DNA of 8,576 nt from JAUZPB01 sp050262615. GTDB lineage: Bacteria > Bacteroidota > Ignavibacteria > Ignavibacteriales > SURF-24. Of this stretch, positions 1 to 7,500 are shown piece after piece. The notes below the pieces were generated by a model. The model worked only from the letters and a program-made list of their open reading frames with translations. It was not told where the DNA came from and did not search any database. Position 1 is the stretch's first letter; every line of letters starts with the position of its first letter. The stretch spans positions 1-8,576 of the forward strand of contig JBLNEL010000140.1 of assembly GCA_050262615.1 (NCBI GenBank). Direction: 5' to 3'. The position numbers and the translations under genes were made by a program.

Positions 1-1616
1 AATGAAAGTTTACGAAGCTGTGCTTCAATTCTTTTCCTTTCTGATATATCTTCTGCAACTCCAATTAAAGCTATAGGAGTTCCCTGATCACTTACTACTA
101 CACTCGTTGATAAATAGATCGGGAATTCAGTACCATCTTTTCGCCTGTTGAGGATTTCTCCTTTCCATCCGCCGGCTAAAGTCGCAGGCAGGATTTCCGC
201 AACAACCTCTGGTAAATTATTCGGAGAGCGCAGAATACTCATATTCTTTCCATATAGCTCTTCTTCATTATAGCCGTATGTCTGAAGAAATGCTGCATTT
301 GCAAATAGAAGCTTATCATTCATATCTGTGATTGAAACACATTCACTGGTCGACCTTAGCGCCTGCGCAAGCATTAAAATAAATGATTCTGTACGTTTTC
401 TTTCACTTATATCTCTTCCAATACTTAAAATAGCGTCTACACCTTTATATCTTATTATACTTGCATTTGACAGTAAATGCAGCTCCCTGCTTTCCTTATC
501 AAAGTGTACTGTTTCATAGCCTTCGACGCTTTTTTCTTTCAGTATCTTCTGAATCCGCTCTTCACCTTTGGCAATATCTTTTGTAAGTTTTTTCAGACTG
601 GTCCCCAGCAGCTCCTCCCTGCTGAAACCATACATAGTACAAGCTCTTTTATTTACTTCCAAAATGATTTCTTCACAAGGTTCAAAGATCACTATAGCAT
701 CATTTGCACTGTCAAATAATTCGCGATAATTCCTCTCGGATTCTATTAAGGCTGATTTGGCACTTCTCTGTTCACTGATATCTTCAACTAAACCTGTACC
801 ACCATATAATTTAGAATCTATCACAATGCTTTTTAAAAATACTCTGACATATGTGGCTTTTTTCCCTGTAACAGAAGTGTACTCCCCTTCATAATATTCA
901 TCATGGTTACTAAGTGTGCCTTCTATTTTTTTCCTCAACGACACGTTCTTCAGATTGTCAATCATATTGAAACCAATCAAAGCTTGTCTGGAAGAGCCGA
1001 TTATTTCAACAAATTTCTCATTGCAATCAATAATAACACCATTATTGTCAAAATGGAAGATCCCCAATGGTGAATTATGAAAAACTGACCTGTACCTTTT
1101 TTCATTTTTAATTAAAGATTCTTCATTCTTTTTGCGCTCTGTCAGATCCCTGAAGATCCCCTGAATAAGCGATTTGCCATTTATGTTAATATAATTAGCA
1201 CTGATCTCTACCGGTATCTCATCCCCTTTTTTATTTGTAATGAACATATTATCAAATATTGCCTTACCCTGCTCTCTGCTATTCTGAAATGCATTTTTAT
1301 ACTTCTCAGCCTGATCAATGGGATGTAGCTCATATTGATATTTTCCCCTTATTTCTTCAAGCGAATATCCGGTAAGATCCTGGGCTTGTTTATTTGCATA
1401 AATCAGAAGGCCGCTTTCACCTTCGGCAATAAATATTGCATCATTTGCAAATTCTACCAGTTGATAATAAGCCAGTTCAGGGATCCCGCATCCCTGAACT
1501 GGCTCTCTATAATCAGAACTTTTATATTGCTTAACGACACTTCTTAAAGAAACTAATTCCTCAATCAGCTCTTCTTTTGTCTTTTGATTATCATTGATAT
1601 TTTCTTTAAAGTTCAT
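1..1616 (-). CDS. Multi-PAS sensor protein, C-terminus cut by left edge (probable sensor kinase)
   Basis: I translated this frame by hand from the ATG at 1616 to the window edge: it stays open for 538 codons and never reaches a stop. It holds four consecutive PAS domains, at about residues 50-162, 172-286, 294-408 and 416-530. Each ends in the usual PAC-type tail: RDLTERK (156-162), DISEQR (279-284), RDISERK (401-407) and EDISERK (522-528). PAS1 and PAS3 both open with an ANDAI core, which suggests internal duplication. The N-terminus carries a short charged coil (KTKEELIEELVSLR) resembling the start of the neighbouring kinase. No signal peptide or membrane segment is visible, so it is probably cytoplasmic. 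The start is fixed by an in-frame TGA directly before the ATG; no Shine-Dalgarno is seen. It lies 43 bp downstream of the PAS-GAF kinase, so co-transcription is likely. PAS domains sense small ligands, redox state or light, but the ligand cannot be read here. The missing end is expected to be a histidine kinase, though GGDEF or another output is possible. Confidence 0.88.
   Translation of the reverse strand, partial: MNFKENINDNQKTKEELIEELVSLRSVVKQYKSSDYREPVQGCGIPELAYYQLVEFANDAIFIAEGESGLLIYANKQAQDLTGYSLEEIRGKYQYELHPIDQAEKYKNAFQNSREQGKAIFDNMFITNKKGDEIPVEISANYININGKSLIQGIFRDLTERKKNEESLIKNEKRYRSVFHNSPLGIFHFDNNGVIIDCNEKFVEIIGSSRQALIGFNMIDNLKNVSLRKKIEGTLSNHDEYYEGEYTSVTGKKATYVRVFLKSIVIDSKLYGGTGLVEDISEQRSAKSALIESERNYRELFDSANDAIVIFEPCEEIILEVNKRACTMYGFSREELLGTSLKKLTKDIAKGEERIQKILKEKSVEGYETVHFDKESRELHLLSNASIIRYKGVDAILSIGRDISERKRTESFILMLAQALRSTSECVSITDMNDKLLFANAAFLQTYGYNEEELYGKNMSILRSPNNLPEVVAEILPATLAGGWKGEILNRRKDGTEFPIYLSTSVVVSDQGTPIALIGVAEDISERKRIEAQLRKLS
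1470..1504. repeat. Perfect 15-bp inverted repeat inside the PAS gene
   Basis: The arm AGCCAGTTCAGGGAT (1470-1484) is followed by a 5-base loop, CCCGC, and its exact reverse complement (1490-1504). It lies inside the coding sequence and encodes residues 38-49, the linker between the N-terminal coil and the first PAS domain. No U-tract follows on either strand, so it does not look like an intrinsic terminator. Candidates are a palindromic repeat element that has settled in a tolerant linker, or a structured mRNA segment. Only one copy is visible in this window. Confidence 0.9.
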
Positions 1617-1659
1617 TCAATTCTGTTTCAAATTAATAAATAACACTCGTCTTATATAT

Positions 1660-3519
1660 CTAGTATACCTGATCCGCTAACTCGATTTTTTTTGAAAGTG
1701 GTAATGTAAAACTGAAAGAAGTTCCCTTGCCTTCTTCACTTTCTACATTAATAGTCCCGCCCTGTTTTTCTATTAGTTCTTTACAGAGTATAAGACCCAG
1801 CCCTGTTCCTTTTTCTTTAGCAGTACCCATTGTAGAATGCTGTACATCTATCCGGAATAATTTATCCATATCTGATGATTTTATTCCAATACCTGTATCT
1901 GCAACCGTAACTTTTAAACTGTCGTTTATTTCTTCAGATAATATCTTTACTTCACCGCCGTTTCCGGTAAATTTAATGGCGTTCGCAACTAAATTTTGAA
2001 TGGTTGAATAGATCATGTTCTGATCAGCATATGCATATGAAAAGGGCTTCATTTCGTTTCTTAATGTTATGTTCTTTCTAATAGCATTACCTGTAAGTAC
2101 TGAAATGACGTCATTTACAACATCGTTAATATCCAGCCTGATAGGCTGGCACTGCAATTTCCCGCTCTGTATTCTCGACCACTGCAGCAGATTCTCAATT
2201 AAATTAAATAGATTCTTTGCAGATCCCTGGATCTGTATAGCAAAATTCTTGATCTCTTCTTTTGAAAGACTATCAAGATCTTCAACTAATATATTTGAAA
2301 ATCCCAAAAGCCCATTGAAAGGACTGCGCAGGTCATGCGCTAAAATTGAGAAAAACTTGTCTTTCGATGCATTTAACTCCTGAAGCTCACGTTCAGAATC
2401 AGCCAGCAATTCATTTAACCTTGCAAATTCCGAAGCCCTTTCCTCGAGCATATCTCGGCTTATCTGAAGTTCCTCAGTAAATCTGAACAACTCCTCTTCC
2501 TGTCGTTTTTTATCTATCGCTGTAGCTATCTGCTCAGAGACAAATATCAATAACTGCTTTTCCTGCTCACCGTATGCGTTTTCGTTTTCATAATCCTGCA
2601 CTACCATTACACCTATTGTTCTTCCGAAAAGCTTTAATGCAACTCCTAGCCAGATCTTTGTTGGCTCGCCTAGCATCTCAATTTCACCAGATTCCCTGAG
2701 AGCCAGATCTGCTTTTTCATCAACGAGCAAATCCCTACCGCTCTTAAGAACATATTCTGTAAGCCCTTTTTTCAATCCGCGCGGCTCAGGCATTTGATCA
2801 TATTTGTCTACAAAGTATGGAAAGCTTAGTATGTTTAGTACAGGATCAAATAATGCTATATAAAAGTTATCTGCCGGCATCAGTTCCCGCACAATTTCAT
2901 GTATTGACCTGTATAGGTTATGCAGATCACCGGTTGTATTTACTGCCTCAGAAATCCTGTAAAGCGCATTCTTTATTTTTTCAAAGTTTACACGCTCAGA
3001 AACATCTCTTATAGTGATAATTATACTTCTTGGATTTCCTTCAAAATCCTGTACAATAGCAGAATTTATTTCTCCCCAGAAAATAGTCCCGTCTTTTCTT
3101 TGCAGCTTATATAAACTGTTTGTGAATTTTTTGCCTGCATATGCCTGCCTGAAGTTATTTACTGCATTTTTCCTGAGATCCTGGGCAACAAATTCAAACA
3201 GATTACGCCCAAGCAGGTCCCCTTCACTTTCATATCCAAACAACTTAATAGATTTCGAAGAAATATAAGTAAGATTCCCTAAAATGTCGGCATGTACAAT
3301 AGCATCGGGATAAGCACTTATTAGCTTCTTGTATAGTTCCTGCTGCTGAAGTATATCATTTTCATATTCTTTTGATGAACCAGTAGAAATATCTTCACTC
3401 TTTTCATTAACAGAAGATTGTATTCCTGCGGAATCCTTAATTTGAAATGAATTTAGCTCATTTTCCAGTAAGTTAAGCCTCTCAATGAGTTCAGCTTTTG
3501 TATAATTCTGATATTTCAT
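1660..3519 (-). CDS. Cytoplasmic PAS-GAF sensor histidine kinase
   Basis: This is a complete 619-residue hybrid-free histidine kinase. In order it shows an N-terminal coil (1-25), a polar linker, a PAS domain (about 60-178, ending IRDVSER), a GAF domain (about 182-338), a coiled coil (338-388), a HisKA dimerisation domain and a HATPase_c domain (about 498-608). The phosphoacceptor is His395 in AHDLRSPF. ATP-lid motifs are present: the N-box with Asn513 (NLVANAIKF), the G1 box DTGIG (541-545), the F-box LFRI (554-557) and the G2 box GTGLG (571-575). There is no signal peptide or membrane helix, so it should sense a cytoplasmic cue through PAS and GAF. It would autophosphorylate and pass the phosphate to a response regulator not found in this window. 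The ATG at 3519 follows an in-frame TAA eight codons upstream and has no Shine-Dalgarno. The catalytic core is clearly related to that of the propeller kinase at 4571-7816. Confidence 0.95.
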   Translation of the reverse strand: MKYQNYTKAELIERLNLLENELNSFQIKDSAGIQSSVNEKSEDISTGSSKEYENDILQQQELYKKLISAYPDAIVHADILGNLTYISSKSIKLFGYESEGDLLGRNLFEFVAQDLRKNAVNNFRQAYAGKKFTNSLYKLQRKDGTIFWGEINSAIVQDFEGNPRSIIITIRDVSERVNFEKIKNALYRISEAVNTTGDLHNLYRSIHEIVRELMPADNFYIALFDPVLNILSFPYFVDKYDQMPEPRGLKKGLTEYVLKSGRDLLVDEKADLALRESGEIEMLGEPTKIWLGVALKLFGRTIGVMVVQDYENENAYGEQEKQLLIFVSEQIATAIDKKRQEEELFRFTEELQISRDMLEERASEFARLNELLADSERELQELNASKDKFFSILAHDLRSPFNGLLGFSNILVEDLDSLSKEEIKNFAIQIQGSAKNLFNLIENLLQWSRIQSGKLQCQPIRLDINDVVNDVISVLTGNAIRKNITLRNEMKPFSYAYADQNMIYSTIQNLVANAIKFTGNGGEVKILSEEINDSLKVTVADTGIGIKSSDMDKLFRIDVQHSTMGTAKEKGTGLGLILCKELIEKQGGTINVESEEGKGTSFSFTLPLSKKIELADQVY

Positions 3520-3585
3520 GTTTTTATTTATGTTAAAGGATTAGCTGTGATAAAAAGAAACAGCAAGCCCCAGATTTTAAGCCCA

Positions 3586-3614
3586 ATTATAATTAAATGA
3601 TTCAAAAAAGCCAA
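3586..3614 (-). promoter_or_regulatory. Candidate sigma70-like promoter for the PAS-GAF kinase
   Basis: On the minus strand, TTGGCT (3614 to 3609) and a consensus TATAAT (3591 to 3586) are separated by exactly 17 bp. Transcription would start near 3579, giving a leader of about 60 nt before the ATG at 3519. TATAAT occurs often by chance in AT-rich DNA, but here the spacing and a 4-of-6 -35 match support it. It could drive both the kinase and the multi-PAS gene downstream. Confidence 0.45.
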
Positions 3615-3755
3615 ATTTTTACACAGTTAAAGCGATTAATTACTTCATTTTATAAACCTGCGGACTTAATATATCAAATTGATTGTCGGATTAATAAATT
3701 AGAACTTAATAGATGTCCTGCATTAATTTGGTCAAGAAGTATTAACAGTATAATT

Positions 3756-3791
3756 AAGAGCGGAATTCTTTCTTCCGCCCTTACTTTTTTT
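3756..3791. terminator. Hairpin downstream of msrB, possible terminator
   Basis: Arms 3756-3765 and 3773-3782 enclose a 7-base loop. The core GCGGAA/TTCCGC is perfect. Read as minus-strand RNA, the stem reaches 10 bp with one G-U pair, but only a weak AU-rich tail follows. Read as plus-strand RNA, the same position is an A-C mismatch, but seven T residues follow shortly after (3785-3791). It sits about 50 bp past the msrB stop. It may end msrB transcription or block antisense transcription; the direction is uncertain. Confidence 0.4.
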
Positions 3792-3829
3792 CGAAATGTG
3801 ATATGGGGTAATTGCTTATGATAAACTTA

Positions 3830-4225
3830 TTATTTCTTATCAAAATCAAGTGAAGCTGAATTTATGCAGTATCTTTTATGCGTCGGTGCGGGTCCGTCTT
3901 CAAAGACGTGCCCTAAGTGAGCATCACACTTGCTGCAGAGCACTTCCTCTCTGATCATATTGTGTGAGAAATCTCTTTTTATTTCAATGTTTTTTTCAGA
4001 AAGCGGGGCATAAAAACTTGGCCAGCCTGAGCCGGATTCAAACTTTGTATCTGAAGTAAAAAGCTCTGCGCCGCAGCAAACACATTTATAAATTCCTTTT
4101 TCTTTATTTTCGTTGTATTTTCCTGTAAATGCCCTTTCTGTCCCCTTTTTCCTCGCTACATAAAACTGCTCCTCTGTAAGTATCTGTTTCCATTCTTCAT
4201 CTGACTTCTTTATCTTCTCACTCAT
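3830..4225 (-). CDS. msrB: Peptide-methionine (R)-S-oxide reductase MsrB
   Basis: This complete 131-residue protein reduces the R-epimer of methionine sulfoxide in damaged proteins, normally recharged by thioredoxin. It has the length of a stand-alone MsrB and no signal peptide, so it should be cytoplasmic. The catalytic cysteine is Cys120 in RYCINSASL. The structural zinc site is complete, with Cys48 and Cys51 in CVCC and Cys97 and Cys100 in CSKC. The substrate-side motif GWPSF (67-71) and HLGHVFEDGP (103-112) are typical of the family. In E. coli MsrB the resolving cysteine lies in SGCGWPSF; here that position is Ser66 (SGSGWPSF), so recycling must use another cysteine or a direct reductant. 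Cys50, the extra cysteine in CVCC, is the only non-zinc, non-catalytic cysteine present. The start is supported by a Shine-Dalgarno sequence at 4231-4236. The proline-rich gene ends 76 bp upstream on the same strand, so the two could share a transcript. Confidence 0.97.
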   Translation of the reverse strand: MSEKIKKSDEEWKQILTEEQFYVARKKGTERAFTGKYNENKEKGIYKCVCCGAELFTSDTKFESGSGWPSFYAPLSEKNIEIKRDFSHNMIREEVLCSKCDAHLGHVFEDGPAPTHKRYCINSASLDFDKK

Positions 4226-4230
4226 CTGAA

Positions 4231-4236
4231 CCCTCT
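4231..4236 (-). promoter_or_regulatory. Ribosome binding site of msrB
   Basis: AGAGGG on the minus strand lies 5 nt before the ATG at 4225. It stands out because none of the three sensor genes in the window has a visible Shine-Dalgarno sequence. Confidence 0.65.
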
Positions 4237-4301
4237 TTCTGTGAAATTTTTAATCGGTGTTTCTCAATTAACCATAAAATAGGCCGTCTGTATGCGCTTA
4301 T

Positions 4302-4493
4302 TTAACTTGGACTTGGTACAGGCTCGTCCGGAGGTGTGGGATTTGGCTCTGGGACGGGACCTGGTAATGGATCAGGAACTGTACCCGGTGGCAGAGGCTC
4401 CGGAGTCGGCAGAGGCTCTGGACCAGGCTGTGGAATATTTGGCTCAGGAATAGAAGGGTCCGGCTCAATCTGAAACAATATAGTCGATTTCAT
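4302..4493 (-). CDS. Small acidic proline-rich protein with X-Pro repeats, function unknown
   Basis: The predicted 63-residue product starts MKSTILFQIEPDPS and then becomes almost strictly alternating X-Pro, with 25 prolines in 63 residues. The other positions are mostly Glu, Asp, Leu, Gly, Asn, Val and Thr. I count six Glu, three Asp and a single Lys (Lys2), so it is strongly acidic. There is no cysteine, no lipobox, no membrane helix and no real signal peptide. I chose the ATG at 4493 because GAGGA lies 5 nt upstream; an in-frame TTG at 4505 overlaps that site and is unlikely. Such a sequence should form an extended polyproline-II-like rod. It recalls the proline-rich spacer of TonB but lacks the Lys-Pro half and any flanking domain, so no role is assigned. 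It lies 77 bp after the propeller kinase and 76 bp before msrB, all on the same strand. I do not recognise the family; the gene is probable, not certain. Confidence 0.6.
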   Translation of the reverse strand: MKSTILFQIEPDPSIPEPNIPQPGPEPLPTPEPLPPGTVPDPLPGPVPEPNPTPPDEPVPSPS

Positions 4494-4498
4494 AAAAA

Positions 4499-4503
4499 TC
4501 CTC
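4499..4503 (-). promoter_or_regulatory. Ribosome binding site of the proline-rich gene
   Basis: GAGGA on the minus strand sits 5 nt before the ATG at 4493. It decides the start: the alternative TTG at 4505 would place this site inside the coding region. A lone TATAAT lies farther upstream (4528 to 4523) without a matching -35 box, so a separate promoter is possible but weakly supported. Confidence 0.6.
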
Positions 4504-4570
4504 AAAATAATTTTCTTGATGCATTATATTAAATAAAATAACATGCCTGGGAAGAAAATCAAATGCTATC

Positions 4571-7500
4571 TCAGATCTCTGCTTTTTCTATGTTCTCCTC
4601 TTTTTCTGCATTTGTAGCTTCTTTTGCCGTCGGTATTGTAAATCTAAATGTGCTCCCTTTTCCGATAGTACTATCAACATAAATTGATCCGCCATTTTTT
4701 TCAATCAGTTCTTTGCACAGTATCAGCCCCATACCAGTTCCTTTTTCATTTGCTGTCCCTGTCTTGTGAAAATGTTTCTCAATTCTGAATAGCTTGGAAA
4801 TCTCTTCACTTGTCATCCCAATCCCATTATCACTTACAGAAACAATAACATGCCCGTTTTCTTTTTCGGAAGTGACTTTTACTCTTCCATTCCAGTTTGT
4901 AAACTTAATCGCATTCGAGATAAGATTGTTGAGAACAGATTTGATCATATTTTCATCTGCATATACTTCTATCGGATTCTCTACATAATTTACCAGATTT
5001 ATGTTCTTTTTCTCAGCATTGCCTTTAAGCATTTCAAAGGTTTTATCAACAGGCGCCGATATATTAAAACTTTTAGGTTCAAACTCCATTCGCCCGATCT
5101 GCATTCTTGACCATTCAAGAAGATCTTCTACCAGCCTGTAAATGTTTTCTGCATATTTGTGAACATCTTCTGTATACTGCTTGATCTCTTTGACAGTTAA
5201 AGAATCAATCTTGCCAAGCATCAACTCTGAATAAAGAAGTAATGACCTGAAAGGACTCCTTAGATCATGAGAGATAAGTGAAAACAACTTATCTTTGTTA
5301 GTGTTGCTTTCAATAAGCTGTTTTTCTGATTCGCTTAGATCATCTAGCCACTTAGCCTGTAGATCATTTATCTTTGCAAGCTGATACCTGCTCTTTTCAA
5401 GCTCACGGTTTACTTCTTCTACTTTAGCTTTTTCTTCCTGAAGCTCTTTTGTTCTAAGCTCTACAGTCTTTTCCAGAACTTCTTTCTGTTTTTCAAGATT
5501 GTTAGTTCTTACTCTTATGTAGCCATATATACTTGAGGCTCCGATAATAAAACATATAAGATAGAACCACCAGGTTTTCCAGAATGGCGGAGTAATTACA
5601 AAATACAAAGTTGCCGGTTTTTCACTCCATACCCCATTTTTGTTTCTGGCAATGACCTCAAACTTATATTTCCCCGGAGGCAAATTAGTAAATGTTACTT
5701 CATTATACCTGACAATTGGAGACCAGGTACTGTCAAATCCGCTTAGCTTATACCTGTATTCCACATCATCGGGATTTGTAAGATCCAGACCGATAAAATC
5801 AAATGAAAGATAGTTTTTGTCATATGGTAAAGTCAGATCTATGGGTAAACCGCTTTTGTCAATTTTCTTTGAATAACTCCTGTAATCAAATTTATCAAGA
5901 AATAGTCTTATCTTTGTAAAATAGATTGCAGGAGGAACCGGCGTAATTCCCTTTTTTAGTCCTCCTGAACTAAATATAAGAAGCTCTTCCTTAGTACCCA
6001 CCCAGACATTTCCCTGCTTATCCTCATATAAAGAAAGTACACTAATAGTTTGCCCGCTTTCAGATTTTTTATAGTTTTCAAAAACCTTCTTTCCTGTTTT
6101 ATTATAATTCTCTGCATCAAATCTGCTTAACCCCTTCTGAGTGCCAATCCATAAGTATCCATTGCTGTCAAACATCATCGTCAGGATCAATCCATCAACC
6201 AAACCGTCATAAGCTGTTATGAGTTCATCTACCCCACCGTTTTTTGAAATTCTGCCAAATCCTTTATCATTTATTCCAATCCAATAAGCACCTTTATTAT
6301 CACATTTTACTATACATCCCGTTCCCTCGATATTGTTTTTGATGTTTTGCAATTTATCAAAACTTAAAACAGTTTGACCTGATTCGGTTTTATACCCGAT
6401 TTCATCACCTAACAGAACTTCATGATTCCGATTTTCAAATAATCTTACAAAGTGATTAAGTTCATTTTCTTTACATGTAAAACTGAACTTTGCGCCATCA
6501 AACTTTCCAAGATGCATGCCGTTCCTAAACCATAATCGTCCATGCCTGTCCTCAAGCATTGAATATACATTCTCAGCTCTTAATCCATCCTTTGTAGTAT
6601 AAACTTTTCTTACCCCATCTTTTAGCTTTATTAAGCCGCCATCTGTAGCTATCCATATTGTCTCGTCTGCACTTTGGAGAATACTATTTATTCTGTTCAC
6701 CTTGGGATCTGAAGGAAGAGGATACTTGGTCAATTTATCATTGATGTAGTTAAAAAGCCCATAATTTGTACCGAACCATAATTGTCCTTTTTGATCTTCT
6801 AAAATTTCCCTTACATTCTTTAACTTTATTTCTTGAAAGGAATTATTCTGAGATAATTCTGCTTTCATAATCTTTATAACCCCATCAACCGTGCAGGCCC
6901 ACTGGTTTCCTTCTTTATCTTCAAAGGAATAAAGGAATATTTGTTTAAAATCGTCTTTTGCAGTTTTTACAGGATTTAATTTCGATCCTTCATATTTAAA
7001 TAACCCTTTTGATGTGCTTACCCAAATGCAGCCATCTTTATCTTCAAACAAATTAACTATGTGATTTTCAGCATTATTAAATAAACTCTTAACCCCCAGG
7101 GCCTTATTATATATCCACAATTTCCCTCTGTTATCACCAACCCAGATTGAACCTCTGGAGTCAATAAGCACAGCGGATAACTGCTTTCTTGGAATTTTCT
7201 TGTACCTTTCGGCTGAAGTTATTCCCCGTTGTGTCAATCTTTTCACTGACTCGTAACTAAAAAACAGTAATGAATTGTTTTCCTCTTTAATGATATCAAC
7301 AAAAAACTCATCAGCTGATCCAATCCGTTGAGTAAAATCAACTAATAGATTTTTTTCCATCTTGAAAATTACATGATGGCCTAAAAACCATATAAAACCT
7401 TGATCATCTTCAATAATCTTTTTAATACCTTTGATAGGTTTCATATTGAATGTGCTATATTGAGTAATTGATTTACCGTCAAATTTCTGTATTCCGTCTG

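Larger units (their letters stand above)
3520..3829. other. Intergenic region between the PAS-GAF kinase and msrB
   Basis: These 310 bases hold no gene I can support. They contain a sigma70-like promoter for the kinase (3586-3614) and a hairpin with an adjacent T-run that may end the msrB transcript (3756-3791). The 5' leader of the kinase has a short inverted repeat, GCTGT (3544-3548) with ACAGC (3560-3564), and two copies of AAGCCC 14 bp apart (3565 and 3579). Both are short enough to be chance. A 74-codon plus-strand frame (3597-3821) has no ribosome binding site or recognisable protein features and overlaps the promoter and hairpin; I leave it out. Confidence 0.6.

Noticed and set aside
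328..1547. Plus-strand open frames opposite the multi-PAS gene
   Set aside because: The minus-strand frame is open from 1616 to the edge and encodes four PAS domains, so these are shadows.
1617..1659. Frameshift or gene split between the PAS-GAF kinase and the multi-PAS protein
   Set aside because: The kinase is complete through the end of its HATPase domain and the next gene has its own ATG preceded by an in-frame stop and its own N-terminal coil, so they are two genes.
1727..3268. Several plus-strand open frames of 64-104 codons opposite the PAS-GAF kinase
   Set aside because: They are antisense to a gene with unmistakable kinase motifs; their residue content (rich in Ser, Phe, Leu, Ile) is what the complement of such a gene produces.
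3597..3821. Plus-strand 74-codon open frame between the kinase and msrB
   Set aside because: It has no ribosome binding site and no recognisable domain, overlaps the kinase promoter and the hairpin, and has a composition expected of AT-rich noncoding DNA.
4276..4303. Possible hairpin AAATAGGC / GCTTATTT just past the proline-rich gene
   Set aside because: The stem is short with an 11-base loop; it is interrupted by an A-C mismatch on the gene's own strand and has no convincing U-tract.
4302..4505. TTG start at 4505 for the proline-rich protein
   Set aside because: The TTG-AGG codons overlap the GAGGA site that is correctly spaced for the ATG at 4493, so the shorter 63-residue form is preferred.
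4794..5110. Plus-strand open frames opposite the propeller kinase
   Set aside because: They lie against the conserved HATPase and HisKA region and show no protein features of their own.
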